Shown here in pieces: positions 1 to 9,503 of a stretch of DNA of 64,000 nt. The DNA is taken from NCBI GenBank assembly GCA_949291945.1, contig CASEXH010000005.1, positions 1 to 64,000 on the forward strand, read 5' to 3'. This stretch comes from an uncultured Bacillota bacterium. GTDB taxonomy: Bacteria > Bacillota > Clostridia > Lachnospirales > Lachnospiraceae. Each line of letters opens with the position of its first letter. Positions within the stretch are counted from its first letter, which is position 1. The position numbers were made by a program, and so were the translations under genes. Below the pieces are notes generated by a model. It saw nothing but the letters and a program-made list of their open reading frames with translations. It was not told the origin of the DNA and ran no database searches.

Positions 1-98
1 TAGAGTACGAAATATAAAGTGAAAAGCCGTATGCGTTAATAGCGCACGTACGGTTTTGTGTAGGGGTATGGGGAGTAATCCCCATATCTACTAGAGAG
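1..98 (+). mobile_element. 3' end of a group II intron (domains V and VI), partial
   Basis: Positions 24-56 fold like a group II intron domain V: AAGCCGT (24-30) pairs with ACGGTTT (50-56) and contains the AGC triad at 25-27, with an upper stem TGCG/CGCA. Positions 58-92 fold like domain VI: GTAG (60-63) with CTAC (88-91) and ATGGGG (68-73) with CCCCAT (80-85). This order, with a short linker, is typical of the last ~75 nt of bacterial group II introns. The rest of the intron, including any reverse transcriptase, lies left of the window. The exact 3' splice point, shortly after 92, is not certain. Confidence 0.7.
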
Positions 99-149
99 TA
101 TACTGATACAGAAAAACTGCCTTTCAAGACAGCGTAAAAGAGGAATATT

Positions 150-956
150 ATGAAATATAAATTATTGGTTTTAGATATAGACGGAACTGTGACCAATTCA
201 CAGAAACAGGTAAGTGAGAAGACAAGGGAGGCGGTGATCCGCCTTCAGGAGAAGGGGGTTCCTGTGGCCATTGCTTCCGGGCGGCCTCCCCAGGGAGTTT
301 CCTATGTGGCCCAGGCTCTGGATTTTCAGACCTATGGAAGTTACATCCTGCCCTTTAACGGGGCACGGATCCTGAATTTCAAGACAAAGGAATGTGTTTT
401 TGAACGGACACTGCCTTTAAGCCTTCCGGCCAGGCTGTGGAGAGATGCACTGGAAAACCATATCGGGATCATTACCTACCGGGGAGATGTGATCTATTCC
501 GGTACAGAACCGGATCAATACATGGCCATTGAGTCCAGGATCAATCAGATCCCCATTGAATACCGGAAGGACTTTGGCACCTTTATAGACTTTCCTGTGA
601 ACAAATGCCTGCTGACGGGAGACGGGCAGGATCTGGAAGCTCTGGAGCCTGTGATGGCCAGGAAGTATCAGCATGAGGCTCAGGTGTTCCGCTCGGAGCC
701 TTATTTCTTAGAGATCACTCCGAAAAATGTGGACAAGGCATATTCTCTCCGCCATCTCCTGGATATCCTGGGAATTTCCAGAGAGGAGATGGTCTGCTGC
801 GGAGACGGGTTTAATGATGTGTCCATGATCCAGTTTGCAGGGCTGGGAGTGGCTATGGCAAACGCTCAGGAGAAAGTAAAGGACGTAGCAGATTACATTA
901 CAGTAAATGATAACAATCATGACGGGATAGCAGAAGTCATCGAAAAGTTTTTTTAG
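150..956 (+). CDS. HAD-superfamily (Cof-type) phosphatase
   Basis: A 268-residue cytosolic Cof-like hydrolase of the haloacid dehalogenase superfamily. Motif I is LVLDIDGTVT near residues 6-15 (the nucleophile Asp and the acid/base Asp two residues on), motif II is the Ser of IASGRP near residue 42, and the C-terminal metal motif is GDGFNDVSM near residue 220. The large insert between motifs II and III is the C2 cap of this group. Family members dephosphorylate sugar phosphates, phosphorylated cofactors or similar small molecules; the substrate cannot be read from sequence. The start has a GAGG-type ribosome site just upstream. The gene stands 20 bp before addB and may be co-transcribed with it; upstream is the intron end rather than a gene. 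Confidence 0.9.
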   Translation: MKYKLLVLDIDGTVTNSQKQVSEKTREAVIRLQEKGVPVAIASGRPPQGVSYVAQALDFQTYGSYILPFNGARILNFKTKECVFERTLPLSLPARLWRDALENHIGIITYRGDVIYSGTEPDQYMAIESRINQIPIEYRKDFGTFIDFPVNKCLLTGDGQDLEALEPVMARKYQHEAQVFRSEPYFLEITPKNVDKAYSLRHLLDILGISREEMVCCGDGFNDVSMIQFAGLGVAMANAQEKVKDVADYITVNDNNHDGIAEVIEKFF

Positions 957-976
957 GAATAGAAGGAAAGAGGAAA

Positions 977-3900
977 ATGGCATTACAGTTTATTTTCGGA
1001 CCCTCCGGTTCGGGAAAATCTTATTACATTTACAATAAGATCATTCAGGAATCTATGGAAAATCCGGACAGGCAGTATCTGGTGCTGGTGCCGGAGCAGT
1101 TTACTATGCAGACCCAGAAGGAACTGGTCATGCTCCACCCCAGGAAAGGGATTATGAACATCGATGTTCTCAGTTTTGAACGTCTGGCCTTCCGGGTGCT
1201 GGAGGAGACAGGGGCTCTTTCCCAGGAACTGCTGGAAGAGACAGGGAAGAGTATGGTCCTGCGGAAGGTGGCCCAGGAGAAAAAGAGAGAACTGAAGCTT
1301 CTGGGATCGAAAATGAATAAACAGGGCTATGTGTCCCAATTAAAATCCATGGTCTCAGAGCTTCGCCAGTACGAGATCGGGGCAGAGGATCTGGACAGAC
1401 TTTTGGAGAATGTAAAGGAAAAACCAGAGCTTTTTTACAAGCTGAAAGATATTCAGACGTTGTATAAAGGCTTTTTTGATTATCTGGAGGGGAAATTCAT
1501 TACTCAGGAGGAGGTTCTGGATGTGCTGGCCCAGAGGGCGGAGCAGTCGGGAAAATTAAGAGACAGTACAGTGGTCCTGGACGGCTATACAGGTTTTACT
1601 CCGATTCAGATCCAGGTGCTGGAAAAGCTTCTGAAGCTCTGCCGGCAGGTATATATCCCTCTGACTGTGGGAAGAGGGGAAGATCCCTACCGCCTGGGCA
1701 GTCCCTACGGGCTTTTTTATCTCACCCGGCAGACAGTGCATAAATTATGTAAACTGGCAGAGGAGACGAAAACTTCCTGGAGCGAGATATGGATCCCGGG
1801 AAAGGGAGAGAAATACCAGGGCAGATTTCGAGAGAATGGGGCTCTGGATCATCTGGAGAGAAATATTTTCCGGAAGAATGGAAAGCCCTATGGAGGCAGG
1901 GAAAAGGCGGTATTTATCAGGGAGGCTCTGAATCCCCAGGAAGAAATGGAGGAGACTGCCTGCCGGATCCGGCATATGGTACGGAAAAAAGGTTACCGTT
2001 TCGGGGATTTTGCTCTGGTGACCGGGGATATGGAAGTTTATGCTCCGGCGGCCAGAAGGGCTTTTGAAAAATATCAGATCCCCTGTTTTATAGATGAGAA
2101 ACATTCTCTTTTTATGAATCCCTTTGTGGAATATATCCGCAGCGCTGTAGATATGGTGGTGGAAGGCTTTAGTTATGAAAGTGTATTCCGGTTTCTCCGC
2201 TGCGGACTGACAGATATCACAGAAGAAGAAATGGACAGGCTGGAAAATTATGTGATCGCCATGGGGATCCGGGGCCTTGCCCGGTGGGAGCAGGAATGGG
2301 TCCGGTCCTATAGTGGAGAAGATCCGGAAGAATGTGTAAAACTAAATCCGGTAAGACAGCGGCTTGTGGATATGTGGCGGCCTTTTGCAGAAAGCCTGAA
2401 GGATCCACAGGGGACTGTTAAAACCTGCTGTCAGGCTCTGTATAAATTTATTTGTGAAAATCATATTGAAAAGAAATTAAAGACTTATGAGGAGGGATTT
2501 GCAGCCGCAGGAGATATGGCCCTGGCCAAAGAATACAGCCAGATCTACCGGATCGTTATGGACCTTCTGGATAAACTGGTGGAGGTGCTGGGGGAGGAGC
2601 AGATCCGGCCGGGAGCCTTTAAGGAGATCCTGGAAGCAGGACTTTCCGAGGCAAAGGTTGGCGTGATCCCTCCTGCCGCAGATCAGGTCCTGGTAGGAGA
2701 TATGGAAAGGACCAGGCTGAAAGACATTAAGGTTCTCTTTTTTGTAGGAGTCAATGAGGGAAAGATACCAAAGGAAAAGAACGGAAGCAAGATCCTTTCC
2801 GATCTGAACCGGGAAGAACTGGAAGGGCCTCTGGGAAAAATGGGCCTGACTCTGGCGCCTACAGCAAGGGAAGAGCTTTATACCCAGAAATTTTATCTCT
2901 ATCTGAACCTTACAAAACCAAGCAGGGAGGTTTATCTTACCTACAGCCGCCTAAATGGAAGCGGAGATATGATTTCTCCCTCCTATCTGGTAAACCAGGT
3001 GGAAAAGCTGTTTCCCAGGGCCAGAGAGATGGAAGAAGTTCCTCTGTATACAGAAAGCCCTCAGGGGGCTGTGGAGCAGGTGGCAAGGGAACTGGGAGGT
3101 AGGCAGGAGAAAACCAGGGTTTTCCAGGAGTTGTATACCTGGCTTCTGGAAGAAGACGAGTGGAAACCATGGGCCCAACGGCTGGCGGAGACTGCCTATT
3201 ATGTTAACCCCCAGGACGCTATCGGAAAAGCGGCGGCACAGGTCCTTTACGGTACAGAACTGGAGAACAGCGCTACCCGGCTGGAGCAGTTTGCCCGGTG
3301 CGCCTGCTCCCATTTTCTCACCTACGGCCTGGTCCTTCGGGACCGGGTCCGGTATCAGTTTACCATGGCGGATCTGGGAACCCTGCTTCACAACAGCCTG
3401 GATCTTTTTGCCAAAAAGCTTCGGGAACAGGGGCTTCTCTGGACCCAGCTTGAAGATGGAGAGAGAGACCGGCTGGCGGAAGCCTGTGTGGATCAGGTGG
3501 TGGCTCAGGCAGGAGAGACAGTGCTTCTTTCCTCAGCCAGAAACGCCTACACGGTAAAGCGGGCAAAAAGAATGGTAAAGAGGACGGTGTGGGCCCTTCA
3601 GTTCCAGCTTCGCCAGGGACGATTCCTGCCTGCTCTTACGGAGTGGGCTTTTGGTCCCTGGGACAATATTTCCAGTCTGGATCTGCGGCTTTCTCCGGAA
3701 GAAATCCTCCACCTTACAGGAAGGATCGACCGGATCGATTTGTGCCGGGAAGAGGGGAAAGTCTATGTGAAGGTCATTGATTACAAATCAGGAAATACCC
3801 AGCTGGATCCGGTAAAGATGTACTATGGCCTTCAGCTTCAGCTGGCTCTGTATCTAAATGCGGCAGTGGAACTGGAACAGCGCCGTTTTCCAAAAGAAGA

Positions 3901-4420
3901 GATCGTTCCTGCAGGGATCTTTTACTATAATATCAAAGATCCGGTGCTGAACCGGGAAGATGTGAAAGACCCGGAACACCCGGACCGGGAGATTCTGAAA
4001 AAACTGAAAATGGACGGTCTGGCAGGTGGAGAACCGGAGATCCTGGAGCGGCTGGACAAGGACCTGGCTCTGAGAAAAAGTGTAGAATCCCTGGCAGTTC
4101 CGGTAAAATATACGGCCAAAGGAACTCTTGCGGGAAATTCCAAGGTGGCGGATCAGGAACAGTTTTCAACGATCATGAATTATGTAAACTATAAGGCCAG
4201 AGAGATCGGACAGGAGATCCTTGGTGGAAATGTAGAGGTAAATCCTTTTGCCTATCAGAAGGAAAGCGCCTGCGATTACTGTCCTTACCGGAACGTCTGC
4301 GGTTTTGACGAGAAGATTCCCGGATATTCCTACCGGAGACTGGGAACCTGTAAGCAGGAGGAGATCTGGGAAAAGATGAAGGCAGCTTTGAAGAAAGTAT
4401 CCACTGGGGAGGAGGAATAA
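977..4420 (+). CDS. addB: ATP-dependent helicase/nuclease subunit B
   Basis: AddB, 1147 residues, the usual size for Firmicutes. With AddA it forms the heterodimer that resects double-strand breaks for RecA loading (the Gram-positive counterpart of RecBCD). A Walker A motif GPSGSGKS lies at residues 8-15. The C-terminal RecB-like nuclease shows VIDYKSG with its catalytic Asp and Lys. The AddB iron-sulfur cluster cysteines are present: one set in FARCACSHFLTYG before the nuclease and CDYCPYRNVC near the C-terminus. Helicase motifs elsewhere are degenerate, as expected for AddB. It is separated from addA by only 2 bp, so the two are translationally linked. Ribosome site AGGAAAGAGG is upstream. 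Confidence 0.96.
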   Translation: MALQFIFGPSGSGKSYYIYNKIIQESMENPDRQYLVLVPEQFTMQTQKELVMLHPRKGIMNIDVLSFERLAFRVLEETGALSQELLEETGKSMVLRKVAQEKKRELKLLGSKMNKQGYVSQLKSMVSELRQYEIGAEDLDRLLENVKEKPELFYKLKDIQTLYKGFFDYLEGKFITQEEVLDVLAQRAEQSGKLRDSTVVLDGYTGFTPIQIQVLEKLLKLCRQVYIPLTVGRGEDPYRLGSPYGLFYLTRQTVHKLCKLAEETKTSWSEIWIPGKGEKYQGRFRENGALDHLERNIFRKNGKPYGGREKAVFIREALNPQEEMEETACRIRHMVRKKGYRFGDFALVTGDMEVYAPAARRAFEKYQIPCFIDEKHSLFMNPFVEYIRSAVDMVVEGFSYESVFRFLRCGLTDITEEEMDRLENYVIAMGIRGLARWEQEWVRSYSGEDPEECVKLNPVRQRLVDMWRPFAESLKDPQGTVKTCCQALYKFICENHIEKKLKTYEEGFAAAGDMALAKEYSQIYRIVMDLLDKLVEVLGEEQIRPGAFKEILEAGLSEAKVGVIPPAADQVLVGDMERTRLKDIKVLFFVGVNEGKIPKEKNGSKILSDLNREELEGPLGKMGLTLAPTAREELYTQKFYLYLNLTKPSREVYLTYSRLNGSGDMISPSYLVNQVEKLFPRAREMEEVPLYTESPQGAVEQVARELGGRQEKTRVFQELYTWLLEEDEWKPWAQRLAETAYYVNPQDAIGKAAAQVLYGTELENSATRLEQFARCACSHFLTYGLVLRDRVRYQFTMADLGTLLHNSLDLFAKKLREQGLLWTQLEDGERDRLAEACVDQVVAQAGETVLLSSARNAYTVKRAKRMVKRTVWALQFQLRQGRFLPALTEWAFGPWDNISSLDLRLSPEEILHLTGRIDRIDLCREEGKVYVKVIDYKSGNTQLDPVKMYYGLQLQLALYLNAAVELEQRRFPKEEIVPAGIFYYNIKDPVLNREDVKDPEHPDREILKKLKMDGLAGGEPEILERLDKDLALRKSVESLAVPVKYTAKGTLAGNSKVADQEQFSTIMNYVNYKAREIGQEILGGNVEVNPFAYQKESACDYCPYRNVCGFDEKIPGYSYRRLGTCKQEEIWEKMKAALKKVSTGEEE

Positions 4421-4422
4421 AG

Positions 4423-7400
4423 ATGGCAGTTTCATGGACAGAAGAACAGCAGAAGGTCATAGATACCAGGGACTGCAACATTCTGGTAAGCGCTGCGGCA
4501 GGAAGCGGAAAAACTGCGGTGCTGGTAGAGAGGATCCTGGAGCGGATCCTGGATAAAAACCGACCGGTGGATATTGACCGTCTGCTGGTGGTGACTTTTA
4601 CAAGAGCTGCGGCGGGGGAGATGAAAGAGCGGATCGCCAGAGCCATTGAGAAGCGACTGGAGGAAGACTGCGAAAACGAACATCTCCAGCGCCAGAGTAC
4701 CCTGGTCCATCATGCACAGATCACCACCATAGACAGCTTCTGCGCCTATGTGGTAAAAAATTATTTCCATCTGATTGATCTGGACCCTTCCTTCCGTATG
4801 GGAGATGAAGGGGAAATGCGGCTGATGAAAGGGGACGTAGGGGAAAAGATCCTGGAAGAAGCCTATGGACGGGAAGATTATGAGGAGTTTTCTTCCTTTG
4901 TAGAAGGATTTGCCCAGGGAAAATCCGATGAGAATATTGAAGACCTGGTACTGAAGCTCTATGAGTTTTCCATGAGCTACCCCTATCCCCGGGAATGGCT
5001 GGAGGAGTGCCGCAGAGCTTACCAGGTAAAAAGCCGGGAGGAGCTGGAAAAGGCTGCCTGGATGGAAGCCATAAAAGGAGAACTTCGGAAACAGATACAA
5101 GAGGCGGGGGAGCTCCTTTCCCAGGCGCTGGAAATCGCCGGGGAAGGAGACGGCCCCGGATTTTATATTCCCCTTTTGGAAGAAGAAAAAAAATCTGTGG
5201 AACACCTGCTTTCTACGGAGAAATTTTTTCAGTGGAAAGAGGCTATGGACCATCTGGAATTTAAGCGTCTTCCTCCCGGAAAAAAGGCAGAGAAGGAGCA
5301 GGTCACCGAGGAGAAACAGGAGCTGGCAAAGAACCTCCGCAGCCAGGCGAAAGATCTCTTAAATGATCTGAAAGCAAAATATTTTCAGGAATCTCCTGAA
5401 GAAATGCTGGAGCATCTCCAGGCGGCAGCCCGGCCTGTAGGGGTCCTGGTAGATCTAACCCTGGCCTTTATGGAAGCCTACAAAAAGAAAAAACAGGAGA
5501 AAAATATCCTGGACTTTTCCGATCTGGAGCACTATGCTCTGGAGATTCTGGTAGATCACAGTCCCCAAAAGGATGAACGAACCCAGGCTGCCAGGGAACT
5601 GGCAGACCAGTTTTCGGAAATTATGATCGACGAGTATCAGGACAGCAACCTGGTCCAGGAGAAGATCCTGACCTCTGTCTCCCGGGTGGAAGAGGGAGAA
5701 TACAATATCTTCATGGTTGGAGATGTAAAGCAGAGTATTTACCGGTTCCGCCTGGCCCGGCCGGATCTGTTTATGGAAAAATTCCGCAGCTACCCCACAA
5801 TTCCCGGGGGCAAAACTTATCGGATCGACCTTCACAAAAATTTCCGCAGCCGGGGAACTGTGCTGGACAGTGTGAACTATCTTTTCTATCAGATCATGGG
5901 AGAAGATCTGGGGGGGGTGGAATATGACGAGGACGCAGCCCTTTATCCAAAAGGCCAGTTTCCTCCGCTGCCTGAAGAAACGGAACCGGCAGCGGAGGTT
6001 CTCCTCCTGGAAGAGGATGATCCTCTGTGGCAGGAGCAGGACAGTCCGGAAACTGCCAGGGAACTGGAAGCCAGAATGATCGCCATGAGGATCCGGGAAC
6101 TGATGGACACAGGGCAGGTAACAGACAAAGACACAGGAGAGCTAAGAAAGGTAAAGTACTCAGATATTACCATTTTGCTCAGGACCATGTCAGGCTGGTC
6201 AGAGACTTTTAAAAAGATCCTGAATTCCTGTAATATCCCTGCCAGCGTTACTACAAAGACAGGATATTTCTCTGCCCCTGAGGTGGCGGCGGTGCTGGAT
6301 TATCTCCAGATCCTGGACAATCCTTTTCAGGATATTCCCCTGGCCGGAGCTCTGAAAAACCAGCCCCGGGGATTTACCTTTGAGGAATTGGCCCGGATCC
6401 GGAATATAGGAAACGCCGGGGAAAGAACCAGCCTTTATGAGGCTCTGCTGGAGACGGAAAAGATCCGGGAGCCGCTGGGGGAGAAAGTAGGGGAATTTTT
6501 GAAAACCTACCGGGAATTGAGGCAGGAAGTGCCTTATACTCCTATCCACCAGCTGATCTGGGATTTCTTTGACAAAACAGGGTTTCTCCTCTGGCAGCAG
6601 GCTTTTGTCTCAGGAGAACAGAGAAAGGCAAACCTTCTCATGCTCCTGGAAAAGGCCAGGGATTATGAGAGTACCAGCTACCGGGGACTGTTTAATTTTG
6701 TCCGGTATATTGAAAACCTAAAAAAATATCAGGTAGATTTCGGAGAAGCCAATATCCTTTCCGAAAAAGAGGATACAGTAAAAATCATGAGTATCCACGG
6801 CAGTAAAGGCCTGGAATTTCCTGTGGTATTTGTGGCAGGTATGGGAAAACAGATGAATATGCAGGATGCCAGAGAGAGTATCGTACTTCACCCAGATCTG
6901 GGGATCGGCGCTCCCTGTGTAGATGAGAAGCTGCGGATCCGGACCAGGACCATTCTCCAGAGAGCGATACAGCAGGAGATCACCCTGGAAAGCCTGGGGG
7001 AAGAACTCCGGATCCTTTATGTAGCTCTGACGAGGGCAAGGGAGAAGCTGATCCTTACAGGGACTCTCACAAAACTGCCGGAACGGCTTTTCCAGCAGGA
7101 AATGCTGAAACGGCGGAGCCAGAGACGGCTACCCTACGGGGTGCGGGTGAAAGGAAAAAGCTATCTGGACTGGATCCTGTCAGCCCTGGCCAGACACCGG
7201 TCTATGAAGGAACTGTATCAGTCTGTGAATCTGGGAGTCTATCCTCTGAATCCTCTCTATGAAGGGCCTGGAGATTTCAGGATACGGAAAGTCTCCCCTC
7301 TGGAACTGGTAATGGGAGAACTGAACGCCAGGACCAGAGAGCTGGAAGAAAAGGAAGTTTACCTTCACTGGGATACAGAAAAAGTCTATGATCCCGATAC

Positions 7401-8238
7401 CAGAAAAGAGCTGGAAGAAAGCCTTGCCTATGTATATCCCTACGAAGATCTGGGGAGAATCCCGGCAAAAGTGACGGTATCGGAAGTGAAACGGCTTCAG
7501 GAAGAAGAGGAAGAAAGCCTGGAACTGTATCCGGCAGTCCGGGAATCCCGGGAAACAGCCGGAGAGACAGGGGAGCCGTTCAGAGAAATACAGGAATCGG
7601 CCGGAGAGATGCAAGAGACCACCGCAGAATTGTCCCCTTCTCATGAGAATGATCTGGCTCAGGAGGCCCCGGAGGAAGGATATGTTCCAGCGTTTATGAG
7701 ACCGGAGCAGGAGGAACTGAGAGGCGCCGAGAGAGGAACGGCCTATCACGCAGTTCTGGAACGGCTGGATTATGAGAAAACAAACAGTCTGAAAGAGGTG
7801 CAGGACCAGATAGAGACGCTTTGCCGCCAGGGGAAAATTTCAGAGGCGGTGAAAAATTCCGTCTGGGCCAGGGACATCTACGATTTTGCAGCCGGCAGCC
7901 TGGGGCAGAGAATGAAGAAGGCTGCAGCAGGAGAGCTTCTTAAGCGGGAGCAGCCCTTTGTCATAGCCGTGCCGGCTTCCTCGGTAAAGGAAGACTATCG
8001 GTCTGAGGAAGAGATCCTGGTTCAGGGGATCATTGATGCCTGCTTTGAGGAAGACGGGGATCTGGTGCTGGTAGATTATAAAACAGACCGTATTCCCTCA
8101 GGAGATCCCAGGGAACTGACAGAGAGGTATAAGATCCAGCTTCTGTACTATCAGGAAGCTTTGGAACGGATGACTGGTAAAAAAGTAAAAGAAAAATATA
8201 TTTATTCCTTTTATCTTAAAAAGGCAATCCCGGTGTGA
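4423..8238 (+). CDS. addA: ATP-dependent helicase/nuclease subunit A
   Basis: AddA, 1271 residues, a UvrD/Rep-type superfamily 1 helicase fused to a C-terminal RecB-like nuclease. Walker A is AAAGSGKTAVL near residues 25-35, motif II is DEYQDSN near residue 403, and the SF1A motif V/VI area is visible at MSIHGSKGLEFPVVF and LYVALTRAREKL. The nuclease signature LVDYKTDR sits near residue 1215. A Glu-rich, low-complexity stretch around residues 1030-1080 links helicase and nuclease parts and looks like a flexible linker. The gene follows addB directly and its stop codon lies inside the terminator hairpin. Confidence 0.96.
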   Translation: MAVSWTEEQQKVIDTRDCNILVSAAAGSGKTAVLVERILERILDKNRPVDIDRLLVVTFTRAAAGEMKERIARAIEKRLEEDCENEHLQRQSTLVHHAQITTIDSFCAYVVKNYFHLIDLDPSFRMGDEGEMRLMKGDVGEKILEEAYGREDYEEFSSFVEGFAQGKSDENIEDLVLKLYEFSMSYPYPREWLEECRRAYQVKSREELEKAAWMEAIKGELRKQIQEAGELLSQALEIAGEGDGPGFYIPLLEEEKKSVEHLLSTEKFFQWKEAMDHLEFKRLPPGKKAEKEQVTEEKQELAKNLRSQAKDLLNDLKAKYFQESPEEMLEHLQAAARPVGVLVDLTLAFMEAYKKKKQEKNILDFSDLEHYALEILVDHSPQKDERTQAARELADQFSEIMIDEYQDSNLVQEKILTSVSRVEEGEYNIFMVGDVKQSIYRFRLARPDLFMEKFRSYPTIPGGKTYRIDLHKNFRSRGTVLDSVNYLFYQIMGEDLGGVEYDEDAALYPKGQFPPLPEETEPAAEVLLLEEDDPLWQEQDSPETARELEARMIAMRIRELMDTGQVTDKDTGELRKVKYSDITILLRTMSGWSETFKKILNSCNIPASVTTKTGYFSAPEVAAVLDYLQILDNPFQDIPLAGALKNQPRGFTFEELARIRNIGNAGERTSLYEALLETEKIREPLGEKVGEFLKTYRELRQEVPYTPIHQLIWDFFDKTGFLLWQQAFVSGEQRKANLLMLLEKARDYESTSYRGLFNFVRYIENLKKYQVDFGEANILSEKEDTVKIMSIHGSKGLEFPVVFVAGMGKQMNMQDARESIVLHPDLGIGAPCVDEKLRIRTRTILQRAIQQEITLESLGEELRILYVALTRAREKLILTGTLTKLPERLFQQEMLKRRSQRRLPYGVRVKGKSYLDWILSALARHRSMKELYQSVNLGVYPLNPLYEGPGDFRIRKVSPLELVMGELNARTRELEEKEVYLHWDTEKVYDPDTRKELEESLAYVYPYEDLGRIPAKVTVSEVKRLQEEEEESLELYPAVRESRETAGETGEPFREIQESAGEMQETTAELSPSHENDLAQEAPEEGYVPAFMRPEQEELRGAERGTAYHAVLERLDYEKTNSLKEVQDQIETLCRQGKISEAVKNSVWARDIYDFAAGSLGQRMKKAAAGELLKREQPFVIAVPASSVKEDYRSEEEILVQGIIDACFEEDGDLVLVDYKTDRIPSGDPRELTERYKIQLLYYQEALERMTGKKVKEKYIYSFYLKKAIPV

Positions 8239-8260
8239 GAACACCGGGATCTTTTGTTTT
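8227..8260 (+). terminator. Rho-independent terminator of addBA
   Basis: A perfect 10-bp stem ATCCCGGTGT / ACACCGGGAT (8227-8236 and 8241-8250) with a GAGA tetraloop is followed by CTTTTGTTTTTC. The addA stop codon (8236-8238) lies inside the hairpin, so the last codons of addA encode its left arm. Confidence 0.92.
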
Positions 8261-8285
8261 TCTTTCACCAATCTTTAGAAATTCT

Positions 8286-8328
8286 TAATATAATATTGTT
8301 GACAAAATTATATTATATATCATATAGT
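8286..8328 (+). promoter_or_regulatory. Promoter with a 30-bp palindromic operator, probably PadR site
   Basis: The -35 box TTGACA (8299-8304) and -10 box TATAGT (8323-8328) are 18 bp apart. The -35 box lies in the middle of a palindrome spanning 8286-8315: the half TAATATAATATTGTT matches the reverse complement of the other half at 13 of 15 positions, with TTGT-TG-ACAA at its centre. PadR-family dimers bind this kind of AT-rich inverted repeat and often repress their own gene, so autoregulation by the PadR encoded 32 bp downstream is the natural inference. Confidence 0.75.
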
Positions 8329-8359
8329 ATTGAATAAGAAATAGCAAAGGGGTGAGGAT

Positions 8360-8677
8360 ATGGTTTTCAATACAGGTGCAGCCCTTCTGGATGCTATCGT
8401 TCTGGCAGTTGTGTCCAGAGAGGAAGAGGGGACTTACGGCTATAAGATTACTCAGGATGTGCGCCGGGTACTGGAAGTTTCAGAATCCACCCTGTATCCG
8501 GTTCTGCGGCGTCTTCAGAAAGATGAGTGCCTGGAAACCTATGACCGGGAATTTGCAGGCAGGAACAGAAGGTATTATAAAGTCACAGAAAAAGGTATGG
8601 TACAGCTGAATCTATACAGGGAAGAATGGAAAAGCTACTCAACAAAAATCAGTGCATTGTTTGAGGGAGGGGACTGA
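8360..8677 (+). CDS. PadR-family transcriptional regulator
   Basis: A 105-residue winged-helix repressor of the PadR family (short, PadR-s2-like). The residues LAVVSREEEGTYGYKITQDV and the pattern STLYPVLRRLQKDECLE are the hallmark helix-turn-helix and wing regions. It is the first gene of an operon with DUF1700, DUF4097 and PspC proteins. In this kind of operon PadR is usually a ligand- or stress-responsive repressor of the operon itself. Start ATG follows GGGGTGAGG. The stop is one base before the next start. Confidence 0.92.
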   Translation: MVFNTGAALLDAIVLAVVSREEEGTYGYKITQDVRRVLEVSESTLYPVLRRLQKDECLETYDREFAGRNRRYYKVTEKGMVQLNLYREEWKSYSTKISALFEGGD

Positions 8678-8678
8678 A

Positions 8679-9503
8679 ATGAACAGAACAGAATTTTTAG
8701 AGCAGTTAGAGAGACTGCTGTGGGATATACCGGAGTCGGAGAGAAAAGAGGCTCTGGAATATTATCAGGATTACTTTGAAGATGCCGGAGCGGAGAATGA
8801 AGGAAAAGTGATCCAGGAGCTGGGAAGCCCCGGGAAGGTAGCGGCCATCATCCGGGCGGATCTGGAAAACGAGGGGATACAGTACGGAGAATATACAGAG
8901 ACGGGATATACCGATGAAAGATTCCAGGAGAAAAAGATGCCGGAACCTTCGGAAAGGAAAGAAAACAGTGAGAAATCTGAAACCGGATCAGAAACCGGCC
9001 AGGAAGAAAATAACTGGGACGGTACCAGATACAGAGATCCTCAGGGGGAAAGAAGGCAGCACAGTTATGACGGCCCTTACAGCAGAGCCGGATATGGAAG
9101 AAATTATGGACAGAATCCAAGACGTTCCAGAAGCGGAACCGGCTGGATCCTGCTGATCATTTTTGCTGTAGTGGCCCTCCCATTTGTGTTTGGTTTCGGA
9201 ATGGGGGCACTGGGTCTGCTGATAGGAATCGTCGGAGGGATCCTCGGACTCCTGGCGGGAGGAATCGGTCTGACTGTAGGCGGCGTTATGTTTCTGATCC
9301 ACACCCTGGTGTTCCAGCTGCCTTCTCCCCCTACGGCAGTTGCCTGTGTGGGAGCGTCACTTATGATGACAGCAGTGGGGATCCTGCTGCTTCTGGCTTT
9401 TATCTGGCTGGTCTTCCGGGCGTTTCCCGCAGTATTCCGCTGGGCGGTGGATCTGATCCAGAGAGTCCTGCACAGAGGTATCCGGGGAGGTGAAAATTCA
9501 TGA
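8679..9503 (+). CDS. DUF1700 (HAAS) domain membrane protein
   Basis: A 274-residue protein. The N-terminal ~75 residues (NRTEFLEQLERLLWDIPESE, then YYQDYFEDAGAENEGKVIQELG) match the HAAS/DUF1700 domain, which is commonly encoded next to PadR regulators. A charged low-complexity middle is followed by three or four hydrophobic segments in the C-terminal half (from about residue 155). The start at 8679 is chosen because GAGGGAGGGG stands 6-8 bp upstream; an in-frame start at 8652 inside padR lacks such a site. It likely senses or organises at the membrane together with the next two products. Confidence 0.85.
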   Translation: MNRTEFLEQLERLLWDIPESERKEALEYYQDYFEDAGAENEGKVIQELGSPGKVAAIIRADLENEGIQYGEYTETGYTDERFQEKKMPEPSERKENSEKSETGSETGQEENNWDGTRYRDPQGERRQHSYDGPYSRAGYGRNYGQNPRRSRSGTGWILLIIFAVVALPFVFGFGMGALGLLIGIVGGILGLLAGGIGLTVGGVMFLIHTLVFQLPSPPTAVACVGASLMMTAVGILLLLAFIWLVFRAFPAVFRWAVDLIQRVLHRGIRGGENS

